From the NCBI RefSeq assembly GCF_004365175.1, contig NZ_SOCE01000001.1, positions 1-64,000 of the forward strand: 64,000 bases of DNA, read 5' to 3'. Each line of letters opens with the position of its first letter. Within the stretch, counting starts at the first letter, position 1. The DNA comes from Kribbella voronezhensis (lineage in GTDB: Bacteria > Actinomycetota > Actinomycetes > Propionibacteriales > Kribbellaceae). Of this stretch, positions 9,301-17,117 are shown piece after piece. The translations under genes and the position numbers were made by a program. The notes beneath the pieces were generated by a model. It was not told the origin of the DNA. It ran no database searches and worked only from the letters and a program-made list of their open reading frames with translations.

Positions 9301-9362
9301 GCACTCCCCGACCCCCGCTGCGGCAACCGAGCAGACCGCACCGGCTCACTCGTCTTCACCAT
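6351..9362 (-). CDS. Membrane protein with LysM and SARP-like winged-helix/BTAD module
   Basis: 1003 residues. Order: three membrane segments (about 27-50, 72-95, 125-143), a long Thr/Ser/Pro-rich linker, a LysM-type domain (about 205-262, including LWDIAERYLGEGRRYKEIY and MPGWQVRLP), a region with repeated PTQAKPTQARPTEAKP-like units, a fourth membrane segment near 395-415, a cytoplasmic part, and from about 755 a segment reading VEVDLLGPVEVDARG followed by a winged-helix-like stretch and a BTAD-type helical C-terminus. LysM suggests peptidoglycan contact; BTAD is normally found in SARP transcription activators. It is the last gene of the tad operon, so a role in sensing or assembling the pilus is inferred, not shown. 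Confidence 0.85.
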   Translation of the reverse strand: MVKTSEPVRSARLPQRGSGSAGADRLKGLVSLVAILAIVGGVPYVLLRFFGTPWPDKMPTRDLLFDQLSTDTVLGIIAFFIWVAWLHFVICLIAEAVTEIRGHGLSPRIPLGGGSQNLARKLIAGVVLIAGATSVTLPAANAVTTSGTTPSSISVTQGGDNSQGANFRQTEARSTVLSGTTHTGVRTNNDHQAGQVVKYTEVRPPQGRNYDCLWDIAERYLGEGRRYKEIYDLNKSKLQPDGRRLTNPDLIMPGWQVRLPADAKGPGVHTVRVQIDQPGKHTEAKPTQAKPTQARPTEAKPKGGGTIESRTSHEDAAGKGSRWFEEQGVEKPSSIGIGSAVNDPTARNAEPDQPGVGTVQPHTPGTADAQPGDPAAGGTKVPDVVPVAAGSHGVDPVEAGIYGFGATLLAAGIALALKRRRGWAQGPGPKAAGHRQTEVALRLAADVPTAEFVDNSLRMLGASMAEDNRTMPKVVAALVTDRALTLVLVPGETQAPPPGPWQVIAEGTRWVLRRAYAPQGPVDAPAPYPTLVTLGQNADGSTVLIDLDTANGIVSFGGVTDASRDVVGSVAAELATNLWSEGAHVSMVGFGDDLSTLAPSRLSYWTKLDDALHEVTRRTDAQVQACGRRDADSVADARMAYPDPLLWGAEIIFVSAPPSPDEEQRLARLAADPKRCVAVVVVGDVLGSPWRFVVDEKNNAVCRLLGLEVDAHSINPAQFADLVSLFKTAESEALDKRRIEQDMPAYEFSSSDLSQAAPVEVDLLGPVEVDARGPIDDGRVQLSTEIVAFLASQDYGVHPNVLAGAIWPRGISEELRDAALEHTRNWLGLDAMYADESGRWMLNRSIVRVDWDVFRTLAKQASLMDDPRGPLSTALSLVHGPSWADLPAGRYSWLAASGIERRMAEAVVDAALKLAEASLRHNDGNLARTALQTGLSFSPASEDLWRATLRLAAHFGTSSDVTNVAAQMYTALAKHGGPRGAEAETDALVDELLPGYRRPAAVA

Positions 9363-9386
9363 CGTCGTCCCTCCATAACCCCACCG

Positions 9387-10316
9387 TCAGCCACCGATTG
9401 CCTGTACTTCCTGCACAGGAAGGCGCTGCACCGCGTGCACCTTGGCATGATCGACGTTCTTCCAATCCTGGTTGTTCCGCCAGTAGTCGACCTGCCAGGT
9501 GATCGTCAACTTGACCGTGTACATCCCGTCCGGCTGGCTGGCGCTCGAGCGCTTGTAGACGTGGCTGCACGGATTCACCTGGTGGAACGGATCCTTGGTT
9601 TCGTCGTAACCGTCCGAGCCGACCGGAAGGACGCCGCCGAGACAGGTGAACTTCCCCGTACCGTCGCCCGGGTCGATCTCTATCTGGCTGACCAGCGCGC
9701 GCATCGTGAGCCGCTCACCGGGGGCGTAGTTGGCGATGTCCAGATCCGTGCCGAAGTTTTTCAGGACATAGGAGGACTCCGGCGTGAGAGTGAAGTAGGC
9801 CGGGATGTTGACGCGGGGCGTGTAGGTCGGATTGACCTGCAGGACCGGGTCCGGATAGCTCTCGTCGAAGTACGTCCAGAACTTGTCCATGTACGTGCCC
9901 TTGCCCATGCACTGCTTGCGCTCCTCCTCCGAGACCGGCACGATCGCGCGCTCCAGGTGAGCGTTGACACCACCGAAGTTGGAGTTGAGGTCGTACTGAA
10001 CGATGGTCAGCCGCAGGACCCACTGCTTGCCCTCGGGCGGGTCCGGAAGCTTGATGCCCTTCGGAACCTCGAAATCCCGGCACGGAACGAAGACCTGTCC
10101 CGGCTGGAGCCGGTCCTTCCACGGTGGCGGAGCGGGACCGTCGCTGACCTGCCCGTTGCTGCAGTAGGCGCCGAAGCCGACCGAGTTCGCGTACATGCTG
10201 CAGACTCGGTCGCCGGAGTGGACCGTGTCCGCCGTCGCGAGCGACGAGGGCATGGCGATCAGCAAACCGAGCACGGTGCTCAGGGCAATGAAACCGCGGG
10301 CGACCCTGTTTCGCAT
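9387..10316 (-). CDS. Secreted protein of the tad operon, function unknown
   Basis: 309 residues from ATG at 10316, chosen because AGGAG lies just upstream and the protein then opens with a signal peptide (MRNRVARGF, hydrophobic core, cleavage region SSLATA-DT). A longer in-frame extension upstream has no signal and shadows another reading. The mature part has several Cys (CSMYANSVGFGAYC, PCRDFEVPKG, CLGGV, NPCSHVYKR), so disulphides are possible. Aromatic, extended segments such as MYTVKLTITWQVDYW suggest a beta-rich exported domain. No family is recognised. It lies 24 bases before the LysM/BTAD gene and after a lipoprotein gene. Confidence 0.8.
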   Translation of the reverse strand: MRNRVARGFIALSTVLGLLIAMPSSLATADTVHSGDRVCSMYANSVGFGAYCSNGQVSDGPAPPPWKDRLQPGQVFVPCRDFEVPKGIKLPDPPEGKQWVLRLTIVQYDLNSNFGGVNAHLERAIVPVSEEERKQCMGKGTYMDKFWTYFDESYPDPVLQVNPTYTPRVNIPAYFTLTPESSYVLKNFGTDLDIANYAPGERLTMRALVSQIEIDPGDGTGKFTCLGGVLPVGSDGYDETKDPFHQVNPCSHVYKRSSASQPDGMYTVKLTITWQVDYWRNNQDWKNVDHAKVHAVQRLPVQEVQAIGG

Positions 10317-10416
10317 CCTCACTCCTGGTGGTTGTGCTGTCAGTAGGTTAGCGCCGAACGGGTGCATCTTGCCCGCCGAAGCCTGCTGACCGCCACTGAG
10401 TGACGGCCATTCCGAT

Positions 10417-11067
10417 CTAGGCCGGATAGCGCACCTTCGAGCAGTCGATGCCCTTCGGCATCGGCTTGGCCATCTGATACATCGTCCAGCCGTCCCCGGT
10501 CCGCACCATGTCGATCGCCTGCGGTGCGCCGTGTGGGGCGGTGACAACCCATCGCTTCGTCTTCGGATTCCAGTACTGCGCGGTCTGCGAGCGGCACAGG
10601 CTGACCCGTACTACGCCGTTCGGCTGTGGCTTGGCACCCACCACGACGATGCTGGCCGGCGGGCGGAGTACCCAACCGTTGGACTTCGCCGTCTCCACAT
10701 TGATGGCCGTGTCCGCGTAGAGGAAGGCGGGGAAGTTCGCCTTGATCAGCTCCGAATTCCCCTCTGCCATCGCCTGGAAGTACAGCGGGTACTTGGCCAC
10801 GAGCCCTTGGACGGCAGGCGTCGACCCGTAGTTCCCGGTGACGATGGTCAGCTTGGCTTTCCGCGGCGGCGCAGCGGTTCGGGTGGGCGTACCGGGGTTC
10901 GACGGCTCGCTCGTTCTGGGGGCCGGACTGGACAACGTGACAGTCGGCTCGCTGTCGTCGCCCACGCCGACCGGCAGGGTGCCGTTGTTCTTCTCCGACC
11001 CGCCACACCCGGCGAGCAGCAGGATCGCGGTCACGACGCCTGCCAACCTCATCGCTGGACTTCGCAC
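10417..11067 (-). CDS. Lipoprotein of the tad operon, function unknown
   Basis: 216 residues starting at GTG 11067, which has GAGGAG 8 bases upstream; an internal ATG at 11052 is the alternative. The start gives MRSPAMRLAGVVTAILLLAGC, a type II signal peptide with lipobox LLAGC, so it should be a lipid-anchored surface protein. A Thr/Ser/Pro linker follows, then a compact domain with FQAMAEGNSELIKANFPAF and MVRTGDGWTMYQM, resembling SnoaL/NTF2-like accessory domains in size, but this is only an impression. It follows the TadG-like gene after 47 bases. Confidence 0.8.
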   Translation of the reverse strand: MRSPAMRLAGVVTAILLLAGCGGSEKNNGTLPVGVGDDSEPTVTLSSPAPRTSEPSNPGTPTRTAAPPRKAKLTIVTGNYGSTPAVQGLVAKYPLYFQAMAEGNSELIKANFPAFLYADTAINVETAKSNGWVLRPPASIVVVGAKPQPNGVVRVSLCRSQTAQYWNPKTKRWVVTAPHGAPQAIDMVRTGDGWTMYQMAKPMPKGIDCSKVRYPA

Positions 11068-11114
11068 GAAAACAACTCCTCGTGGAGCGGGGACACGCTG
11101 ATGGACCGGGCTCT

Positions 11115-11957
11115 TCATTCGGTACTCCGGACGGCCGGTGCGGCGGGGGCGCCACCACCCGGCGGTGCCGATGACGATCCGCTCTCGGTCGGCTTGGAGC
11201 TGGAAGCGGTGTCGGACGGGTTGGGACCGGACGGGTCGGGACTGTCGGTGGGCGTGATCGTCGGCTTGCAGGACGCCGGGAAGGGAAGCGGGATCGGTGG
11301 TGTCCACGGTGGGGTAGGTGAACCGATCGTCCAGCTCGGGCAGGGGAAGTCGATGGTAGGCGGGTTCGCGGACGTGATCGGGGCCCCAGGACCTTCGAGG
11401 CTGGTCTCGACGACGATCGGAGGGATGGTCGGGCTGTCGTCCGCCTTCTTCACGCCTTGTTCGGCATGTGCTTCGCCCTGGCCCTTCGCGGTCAGGTTCT
11501 TGATCCCGACCATGCCCAGGAAGCTCGTCTTGTTGTCGATCTGCACGTCGACCTTCAGGTGCTCGGCGTCCAGTTCGGTCGCGCCACAGCCGGTGACCGC
11601 CGGGTCGTTCGTCCTCACCTGGGCACAGAAGTTCGCTACCGCGGCACCGGCCTTGGAGACGTCGATCTTCGCCTCGGAGGAGTTGAAGTCGATGGTCGCC
11701 ACCCCTGCGCGGGCGGCTTCTTGGGCGTAGCCGACTGCTCGGGATTTGGCGCCTAGTTGGCGGCCGCCGTCGATGACTAGGCCGGCGAGGGTGAAGATCA
11801 TGACGGCGAGGATCGCCACCGCGGGGCTGAGGGCGCCGCGGTGGTTGCGGAGGGCATCGATCAGGCGGTTGGCGCGGGGGGCGTCGATGCGGAGGTAGGC
11901 GACCGTACGCCGCCACGCGCCACGGCCGGCCCCGGGGTCAGGGAGCATCGCGGACAC
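11115..11957 (-). CDS. TadG-like pilus assembly pseudopilin
   Basis: 280 residues. A class III prepilin-like segment is present (HRGALSPAVAILAVMIFTLAG, about 40-60), but the residue five after the Gly is Ala instead of the conserved Glu, as in TadG-like proteins. The periplasmic/extracellular domain contains two Cys (FCAQVR, GCGATEL) and the tail from about 185 is Pro/Ser/Thr-rich and low-complexity. It overlaps the preceding TadE gene by 20 bases, so translation is probably coupled. TadG proteins support Flp pilus assembly in the envelope. Confidence 0.85.
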   Translation of the reverse strand: MSAMLPDPGAGRGAWRRTVAYLRIDAPRANRLIDALRNHRGALSPAVAILAVMIFTLAGLVIDGGRQLGAKSRAVGYAQEAARAGVATIDFNSSEAKIDVSKAGAAVANFCAQVRTNDPAVTGCGATELDAEHLKVDVQIDNKTSFLGMVGIKNLTAKGQGEAHAEQGVKKADDSPTIPPIVVETSLEGPGAPITSANPPTIDFPCPSWTIGSPTPPWTPPIPLPFPASCKPTITPTDSPDPSGPNPSDTASSSKPTESGSSSAPPGGGAPAAPAVRSTE

Positions 11958-12408
11958 CGCGGTAGGGGTCTAGGGAAGAGCTGAACTTCTTGGTGATCTT
12001 GGTGTCGCCGCCGATGCCGAGCAGGCCCAGGTCGCGGTAGTTGATGGTGCAGGTCACCTCGACCGACAGCGGGCTGCCGGCGGTGAAGGCGGTGGTGATC
12101 GAGCCCTCGGCGGAGGTTTTGCAGGACTCGACCGACTGACCCATCGTTCGGGAGACGGCGTCGTCGACGCGTTTCTGGGCGTCGGACAGGCTGCGGGCCT
12201 GGCTGGCGGCGCGGGCGCCGTCGCGGGCCGCGTTCTCCAGTTGCGAGGAGGTCTGGAAGTAGCGGCCGCAGGCGAGCAGGAACATGAACAGGATCAGCAG
12301 CAGCGGCGCCAGGATCACCATCTCCAGCGCCATCGTCCCCCGCTCCCGCCGCGACCTGCGCGCGGACAGCCGGCGTACCGCGCGGTTCCCCAGGGTCATC
12401 GGGCTCAC
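11938..12408 (-). CDS. TadE family pseudopilin
   Basis: 156 residues, GTG start overlapping the upstream stop as GTGA. After an Arg-rich N-terminus comes the class III prepilin signature RERGTMALEMVILAPLLLIL with Gly at the cleavage site and Glu five residues later. The exported part has two Cys (ESCKTSAEG, EVTCTINY). TadE-like pseudopilins are processed by the prepilin peptidase and take part in Flp pilus assembly. Tight overlap with both neighbours supports one transcript. Confidence 0.9.
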   Translation of the reverse strand: MSPMTLGNRAVRRLSARRSRRERGTMALEMVILAPLLLILFMFLLACGRYFQTSSQLENAARDGARAASQARSLSDAQKRVDDAVSRTMGQSVESCKTSAEGSITTAFTAGSPLSVEVTCTINYRDLGLLGIGGDTKITKKFSSSLDPYRGVRDAP

Positions 12409-12821
12409 TTGTCGTCGGCTTCGAATTGTTCGATCGGGCCGGTGGCCGTCTGGCTCACCTTCAGGGTCAGGCCGGGGACCAGCGAGACGGTCTCGCCGGT
12501 GACCGTGAACGACACCTGGCCCTCGGGGTTGTTGTACGACGGGGTCTTGACCTGGGCGTCGCCGAGGGAGTTACCGCCGAGCTGTTGTGCGTACGCCTCG
12601 ATGTCGGAGCGGACCTTCTCGCCGATCGCCGCGGTGTAGAGCGGCGGCTGGACCAGGCGGAGCCGGGAGACGCCTTCCTGGGCAGCGTTCAGCGCGACCG
12701 ACCGCCCGTACAGCCACAGGGCGGTCTGGATCGAGATGAAGATCAGCGCGAGGATCGACGGCGCGAGGATCGCCAGTTCCAGCGAACTCGCGCCGCGCTC
12801 CGAACGTCGTCGGGGCGGCAA
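12405..12821 (-). CDS. TadE family pseudopilin, second copy
   Basis: 138 residues if TTG at 12821 is used; it begins 5 bases after the stop of the Flp gene with an AAGG box in front. CTG at 12830 is an alternative; further upstream the frame overlaps the Flp gene and is unlikely. The signature SERGASSLELAILAPSILAL has the Gly and Glu of class III prepilins. The remainder has no Cys, unlike the next TadE. Two TadE-type genes in a row are usual in actinobacterial tad loci. Confidence 0.82.
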   Translation of the reverse strand: MPPRRRSERGASSLELAILAPSILALIFISIQTALWLYGRSVALNAAQEGVSRLRLVQPPLYTAAIGEKVRSDIEAYAQQLGGNSLGDAQVKTPSYNNPEGQVSFTVTGETVSLVPGLTLKVSQTATGPIEQFEADDK

Positions 12822-12826
12822 CGGGA

Positions 12827-13045
12827 TCAGCCTTGCTGGATGTCTTTGGACCGCCGGTCGATCACGCCCTTGACGATCCCGCCGATCAGCAGCGCGGCGG
12901 TGACCAGGATCGCGGAGATGATCGCCCACTCCAGGGCGGAGGCGCCGAGCTCCGTCCGGCCTTGTCTGGCGCGGGCCCGCTGGCTGTCGGCTCGGGCCAG
13001 CGCGTAGCCGACCATCACGCGGACGAGCTGAATTTCCGTGTACAT
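12827..13045 (-). CDS. flp: Flp-type pilin
   Basis: 72 residues with a GGGAAGG ribosome site. The N-terminal leader is long and basic, then comes GASALEWAIISAILVTAALLIGG: the Gly/Ala cleavage point, Glu at position 5 and a single membrane helix, as in Flp pilins. Processing would leave a mature pilin of about 38 residues ending in DIQQG. It is placed between tadC (97 bases away) and the TadE genes. It is the only canonical pilin here, so it is likely the major subunit. No prepilin peptidase gene is in the window. Confidence 0.85.
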   Translation of the reverse strand: MYTEIQLVRVMVGYALARADSQRARARQGRTELGASALEWAIISAILVTAALLIGGIVKGVIDRRSKDIQQG

Positions 13046-13141
13046 CAGGTTGCCTTCCCTGTTGAGACCGAACCCGGACCGGGGCTCAGTATGCCCTCTC
13101 CGACGGACAGAATCGCTGCTTGGATCCTTCGGGTACCCATC

Positions 13142-14062
13142 TCAGCTGCCCAGGATCGACGCGCCGGCGGGGTAGCCGAGGAACAGCATGAAGGCGGCAC
13201 ACATCACCAGCTGCGCCACCAGCATCGACTGCGACCGCTCCCCCGCCTTGCCCTCGACGTCCGCGAGTTCCTTGCGCCGCAGCGATGCCGCCCGCGACAG
13301 CAGCGAGGCGCGGATCTTGGCGCCCTCGTCACCGGCCAGCGCCAGCGCGGACGCGAGGTCGCGCAACTCCTCGACGCCGAGGTCCTCGCCGAGGCGCGCC
13401 ATCGCGTCCCAGGGCGTGATGCCGATCAGCCGGGCGTTCGCCAGGGCCTGCCGGATCCGTGCCATCGCCCAGTGGTCGCCGATCGTCGAGGCGGTCATCA
13501 GAGCCTCGGGCAGACCGCGGCCACCGGCCAGGTTCATCGCGACCAGGTCGAGGAAGCTGCCGACCACGTGCCGGAAGTCGCGGCGTCGCTGCTCCGCCTC
13601 CTTGCGCAGCGTCAGGTCCGGCAGGAAGAACGCGAACGTCATCGCGGCCAGCGTCACAACCGCCGGCGACGCGCCCGGCGCGCCGAAGCCGACGTACGAC
13701 GCCAGGAACAGGATGAACGGGATGAACACCAGCGCGCCGAGGGCGAAGAACACCTTGGTGGCAAGCATCGTCGCGAACGGCTGGTTCATCACCGCCAGAT
13801 CGCGGCGGAGCCGGCCGAACGCCCAGCCGCGCGCGTTCGCCTCCTGCTCCAGCCGCCGGCCCAGCGTCTCCCGGGCCTTGTCGACACCACCGAGCACCCG
13901 CTCGCCGGCCGCGCTCGCGGTGGCCGCGCTCGTGTACCCGGCCCGGCCGGCGTCGATCCTGGCGATCGTGGACAGCACGTTCGCGGACGGCCGGATGAAC
14001 ATCCGGACCAGCAGGAACACGCCGAGCCCCGCCAGCGCACCCGTCAGATAAGCCCACATCAT
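13142..14062 (-). CDS. tadC: Tad pilus inner-membrane platform protein TadC
   Basis: 306 residues with a type II secretion F-type domain: membrane segments near the N-terminus (WAYLTGALAGLGVFLL), at about 100-150 and at the C-terminus (VAQLVMCAAFMLFLGY), and a cytoplasmic helical part with GSFLDLVAMNLAGGRGLPEA-like sequence. TadC pairs with TadB to form the platform on which the TadA motor acts. Its ATG overlaps the tadB stop (ATGA), supporting coupling. Confidence 0.9.
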   Translation of the reverse strand: MMWAYLTGALAGLGVFLLVRMFIRPSANVLSTIARIDAGRAGYTSAATASAAGERVLGGVDKARETLGRRLEQEANARGWAFGRLRRDLAVMNQPFATMLATKVFFALGALVFIPFILFLASYVGFGAPGASPAVVTLAAMTFAFFLPDLTLRKEAEQRRRDFRHVVGSFLDLVAMNLAGGRGLPEALMTASTIGDHWAMARIRQALANARLIGITPWDAMARLGEDLGVEELRDLASALALAGDEGAKIRASLLSRAASLRRKELADVEGKAGERSQSMLVAQLVMCAAFMLFLGYPAGASILGS

Positions 14063-14964
14063 CCGCCCACCACCTCCATCCGGTCGTCGCCGGCTCTGGC
14101 GGCCCGCTTGTTGTCCGAGCGGATCAAGAACCGCTCGGGCACCTCGATCTTGGCCAGCCGCCGCAGCCAGACCAGGCCGACGGCGTACAGCAGGATGACC
14201 AGGAACAAGACGAACTGGCCGACGAAGCTGGTGTACGGCTGCACGTACGTCGGGTTGAACAGGACCAGCGTCGCCGCCACCAGCAGGGTGATCGCGACCA
14301 CCACCTGCACGCTGCGCCGGGTCGACCTGCGCTCGGCGGCGACCTTCCGGCGTACGTCGAGTTCTTCGCGGGCCGAGTCGGCCAGGGCGCTGAGCACCTC
14401 GCGCAGACCCGGGCCGCGCAGCCGGGAGTTCAGGACCAGGGCGGCGACGATCAGGTCGGCCGACGGGTCGTCCAGGTCGTCCGCGAACCGCATCAATGCC
14501 GAGGGCAACGGTTCGCGGATCCGCAGCCGGTCGACCAGCAGGTTCAGCGCGGGCTTGATCGCCGGCGCGGCGTTCACCGCGGTCGCCGGGATCGCCTGCT
14601 CCAGCCCGACCGCGCCGGCGATCGTGTCGCGCAGCGCCTCGGTCCAGGTGGCCAGCGCTTCCAGCCGGTCGATCGCGCGGCGTTCCTCACCGGTGCCGCC
14701 GAAGAACCGGTCGGCCAGCGCGGCCAGCAGTCCCAGCGCCACCGCGAGCACGAGCCACTCGGTGACGACGAGAACGAGGAGGCCGACCGCGACGCCGGCG
14801 CCCAGACGGATCAACTGCTTGCGGTTGTCCACGCTGCTGCTCCGCCGGAACAACGACGGCGTCTCTTCCCGCGGCTCGGTACCGCGCAGCGCCACGATCA
14901 GCAGCAGGACCGCGCCGCCGACCACCGCGCCGCAGATCAGGGCCAGCAGAGTTCTGTCCGTCAT
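14059..14964 (-). CDS. tadB: Tad pilus inner-membrane platform protein TadB
   Basis: 301 residues with membrane helices at the N-terminus (LLALICGAVVGGAVLLLIVAL), around 60-85 and at 220-265, and a cytoplasmic F-type domain including LRDTIAGAVGLEQAIPATA and SRLRGPGLREVLSALADSAR. It is the partner of TadC. It starts 9 bases after the tadA stop and overlaps tadC. Confidence 0.9.
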   Translation of the reverse strand: MTDRTLLALICGAVVGGAVLLLIVALRGTEPREETPSLFRRSSSVDNRKQLIRLGAGVAVGLLVLVVTEWLVLAVALGLLAALADRFFGGTGEERRAIDRLEALATWTEALRDTIAGAVGLEQAIPATAVNAAPAIKPALNLLVDRLRIREPLPSALMRFADDLDDPSADLIVAALVLNSRLRGPGLREVLSALADSAREELDVRRKVAAERRSTRRSVQVVVAITLLVAATLVLFNPTYVQPYTSFVGQFVLFLVILLYAVGLVWLRRLAKIEVPERFLIRSDNKRAARAGDDRMEVVGG

Positions 14965-14973
14965 CGGGTCACC

Positions 14974-16284
14974 TCACGCCCAGCGTCCGTGCACCATCGG
15001 CTGATAGCCGAAGTGCTCGAGTTCGTCCATACAGGCGATCGGCGCGTGCGCGGCCGCGCGGCCGTCCGGCCCGGGCGCGAACACCTCACCGGACAGCACC
15101 CGGCCGTCCCAGCCGGTCACTTCACGGATGCTCTCGACGAAGCGGCTCATCGTGCCACCGGTCTGGTAGTCGTTGTGCTTGCGGACGAACACCACGAAGT
15201 CGAGCGCGCCGGAGATCAGCATCTGGGTGGCTTCCATCGGCAGCCGCTCCTGCGACTGGATGGCGTAGGTGCTGATCCGGTTGAACACCTCCAGCGAGCT
15301 GTTCGAGTGGATCGTCGACAGCGAGCCGTCGTTGCCCTGGCTCATCGCGTTCAGCATGGTGACGATCTCGTCGCCGAGCACCTCACCGACGATCACCCGG
15401 CTGGGGTTCATCCGCAGCGAGCGGCGGACCAGATCCGCCATGCTGACCTCGCCGACACCCTCGGCGTTCGGCAGCCGCTCCTCGAACGCGACCACGTTCG
15501 GATGCAGGTCCTTGAACTCACCGAGGCCGAGTTCGAGCGAGCGCTCGACGGTGATCAGCCGCTCGTGCGGCGGGATCTCGTTCGCCAGCGCGCGCAGCAG
15601 GGTCGTCTTGCCGGAGTTGGTCGCGCCCGCGATCATCACGTTCTTGCGCGCGGCCACGGCGGCCCGCAGGAACGAGGCGATGTCCTCCGACATGGTGCCG
15701 TTGGCAACCAGGTCCTTGAGGAACACGCGACCCAGCCGGGCGCGCCGGATCGAGACCGCCGGCCGCGACGTCACGCCCATCACGGCCGACAACCGGGAAC
15801 CGTCGGGCAGCCGCAGGTCCAGCTGCGGGTTCGCCGAGTCGAACGGGCGGCTGGTCAGGCCGGCGTGCGCGGCCAGCACCTGGATCAGCTCGACGAGCTC
15901 CTCGTCGCTCTCGGCCACCGGGCCGGGCCGTTCCTCCCGGCCGTCGCCGTACTGCACGAAGACCTGGTCGTACCCGTTGATGTCGATGTTCTCCACGTCG
16001 AGGTCGTCGATCAGCGGCTGCAACCGGCCGACACCGAACAGCGCCGAGTGGATCGCGCCGGCGATCTGCGCGTCGTCCTCCGGCGTGGGCGGGGTCCGCC
16101 CTTCGGCCAGCTCGTACCGCGCGTGGTCCTCGAGCACCTGCACGATCAGGGACCGCGCGTACTCGCGTTCGTCCTCGGCACTCATCGGCGGTACGCCGTT
16201 CACCTGGTCGCGGCGGCGCTGTTCGTTCAGCCGCTCCGCGACCTGGGTCCGCAGCTTGCGGACCAGTTCCTGGTCGGTGATCAC
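14974..16284 (-). CDS. tadA: Tad pilus assembly ATPase TadA/CpaF
   Basis: 436 residues from GTG 16284, the start that gives a GTGA overlap with tadZ; a longer frame upstream is a shadow. It is a type II/IV secretion ATPase: N-terminal helical domain, then Walker A GATNSGKTT near residue 217, an Asp/Glu box region with ITVERSLELGLGE, Walker B RVIVGEVLGDE near 295 and the His-box SLSTIHSNSS. The hexamer powers Flp pilus extension at the inner membrane. The length fits the CpaF family. Confidence 0.93.
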   Translation of the reverse strand: MITDQELVRKLRTQVAERLNEQRRRDQVNGVPPMSAEDEREYARSLIVQVLEDHARYELAEGRTPPTPEDDAQIAGAIHSALFGVGRLQPLIDDLDVENIDINGYDQVFVQYGDGREERPGPVAESDEELVELIQVLAAHAGLTSRPFDSANPQLDLRLPDGSRLSAVMGVTSRPAVSIRRARLGRVFLKDLVANGTMSEDIASFLRAAVAARKNVMIAGATNSGKTTLLRALANEIPPHERLITVERSLELGLGEFKDLHPNVVAFEERLPNAEGVGEVSMADLVRRSLRMNPSRVIVGEVLGDEIVTMLNAMSQGNDGSLSTIHSNSSLEVFNRISTYAIQSQERLPMEATQMLISGALDFVVFVRKHNDYQTGGTMSRFVESIREVTGWDGRVLSGEVFAPGPDGRAAAHAPIACMDELEHFGYQPMVHGRWA

Positions 16285-17117
16285 CGCCCGTCCCTCCACT
16301 CGTCCGTGGCCGGGCCGTACCCGCTTTCTGACTGCGGGAAGGCGGCCTGGGCCATGTCGAAGTCGCGCTGGGTCGGCCGGGCGGCCACGGCGGCCATCTC
16401 GGCGGCGATGTCGGTGGCCGAGCGAATCAGCGGCGTACGGTCCAGGCGGCCGTGGCCGCGGCCGTCGAAGAACGCGGCGCCGACCGGGTCGTAGGCCAGG
16501 TGCCAGCGGTGCTGGATCGGCATGGACATCGCGTCCAGCACCGACCACACCTGCTTGACGCCGTCGCGCCGCTTCGGGTCGGCGACCACGATCACGCCGA
16601 GCTGGGCGTCGACGTGATGCACCAGCGACGCCAGCCGCTCGCGCAGATGCGCGACGGACGAGCCGGTCGCCGTACAGACCATCACGACCAGCCGGGCGGC
16701 CTGTACGACGGGAAGTTGCGGCGAGGCCGGCCCGATCCGGCCGCAGTCGGCCAGTACGTCGGCGCTGTGCATCTGGTTGAACGAGATCCCCAGCGGGGCC
16801 CACAGGCCACCCATGCCACCGATCTGCTCGGCGGACCGGACCCCGATCATCACGTCCAGCCCACCGTCCAGCTGCTGGCTGTGGGCGAGGATCACGTCGT
16901 CGCCGAGGCCCTTGCGGCCGGCCGCGGCGAGGCTGATCAGCCCGCGGTCGGAGTTCAGCGGCTGACCACCGGGAGCGGTCATCCGGATCGCGACGTCGCT
17001 TCCGGCCGGATCACACTCGGCCAGCAACACCGGCCGCGGCCACAGCGCGCCGAGCACGAGGCCGGCCGTCGTCACTCCCGGCGAGCCCTTGGCGCTCGCC
17101 AATGCGACCAGTGCCAT
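16281..17117 (-). CDS. tadZ: TadZ/CpaE-like ParA-family localisation protein
   Basis: 278 residues from ATG 17117, which shares one base with the upstream TGA. It starts with a deviant P-loop, ASAKGSPGVTTAG, where the Lys normally before Thr-Thr is Val, followed by LLAECDPAGSD, the switch-like Asp segment of SIMIBI ATPases. TadZ/CpaE proteins position the pilus machinery at the pole or septum; loss of the second P-loop Lys is common in this group and suggests weak or no ATP hydrolysis. Position directly ahead of tadA supports the call. Confidence 0.82.
   Translation of the reverse strand: MALVALASAKGSPGVTTAGLVLGALWPRPVLLAECDPAGSDVAIRMTAPGGQPLNSDRGLISLAAAGRKGLGDDVILAHSQQLDGGLDVMIGVRSAEQIGGMGGLWAPLGISFNQMHSADVLADCGRIGPASPQLPVVQAARLVVMVCTATGSSVAHLRERLASLVHHVDAQLGVIVVADPKRRDGVKQVWSVLDAMSMPIQHRWHLAYDPVGAAFFDGRGHGRLDRTPLIRSATDIAAEMAAVAARPTQRDFDMAQAAFPQSESGYGPATDEWRDGR

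Noticed and set aside
5343-10346. Very long plus-strand frame opposite the LysM/BTAD gene
   Set aside because: It is Arg/Gly/Asp/His-rich without any fold signature and lies antisense to well-supported genes; typical of GC-rich shadow frames.
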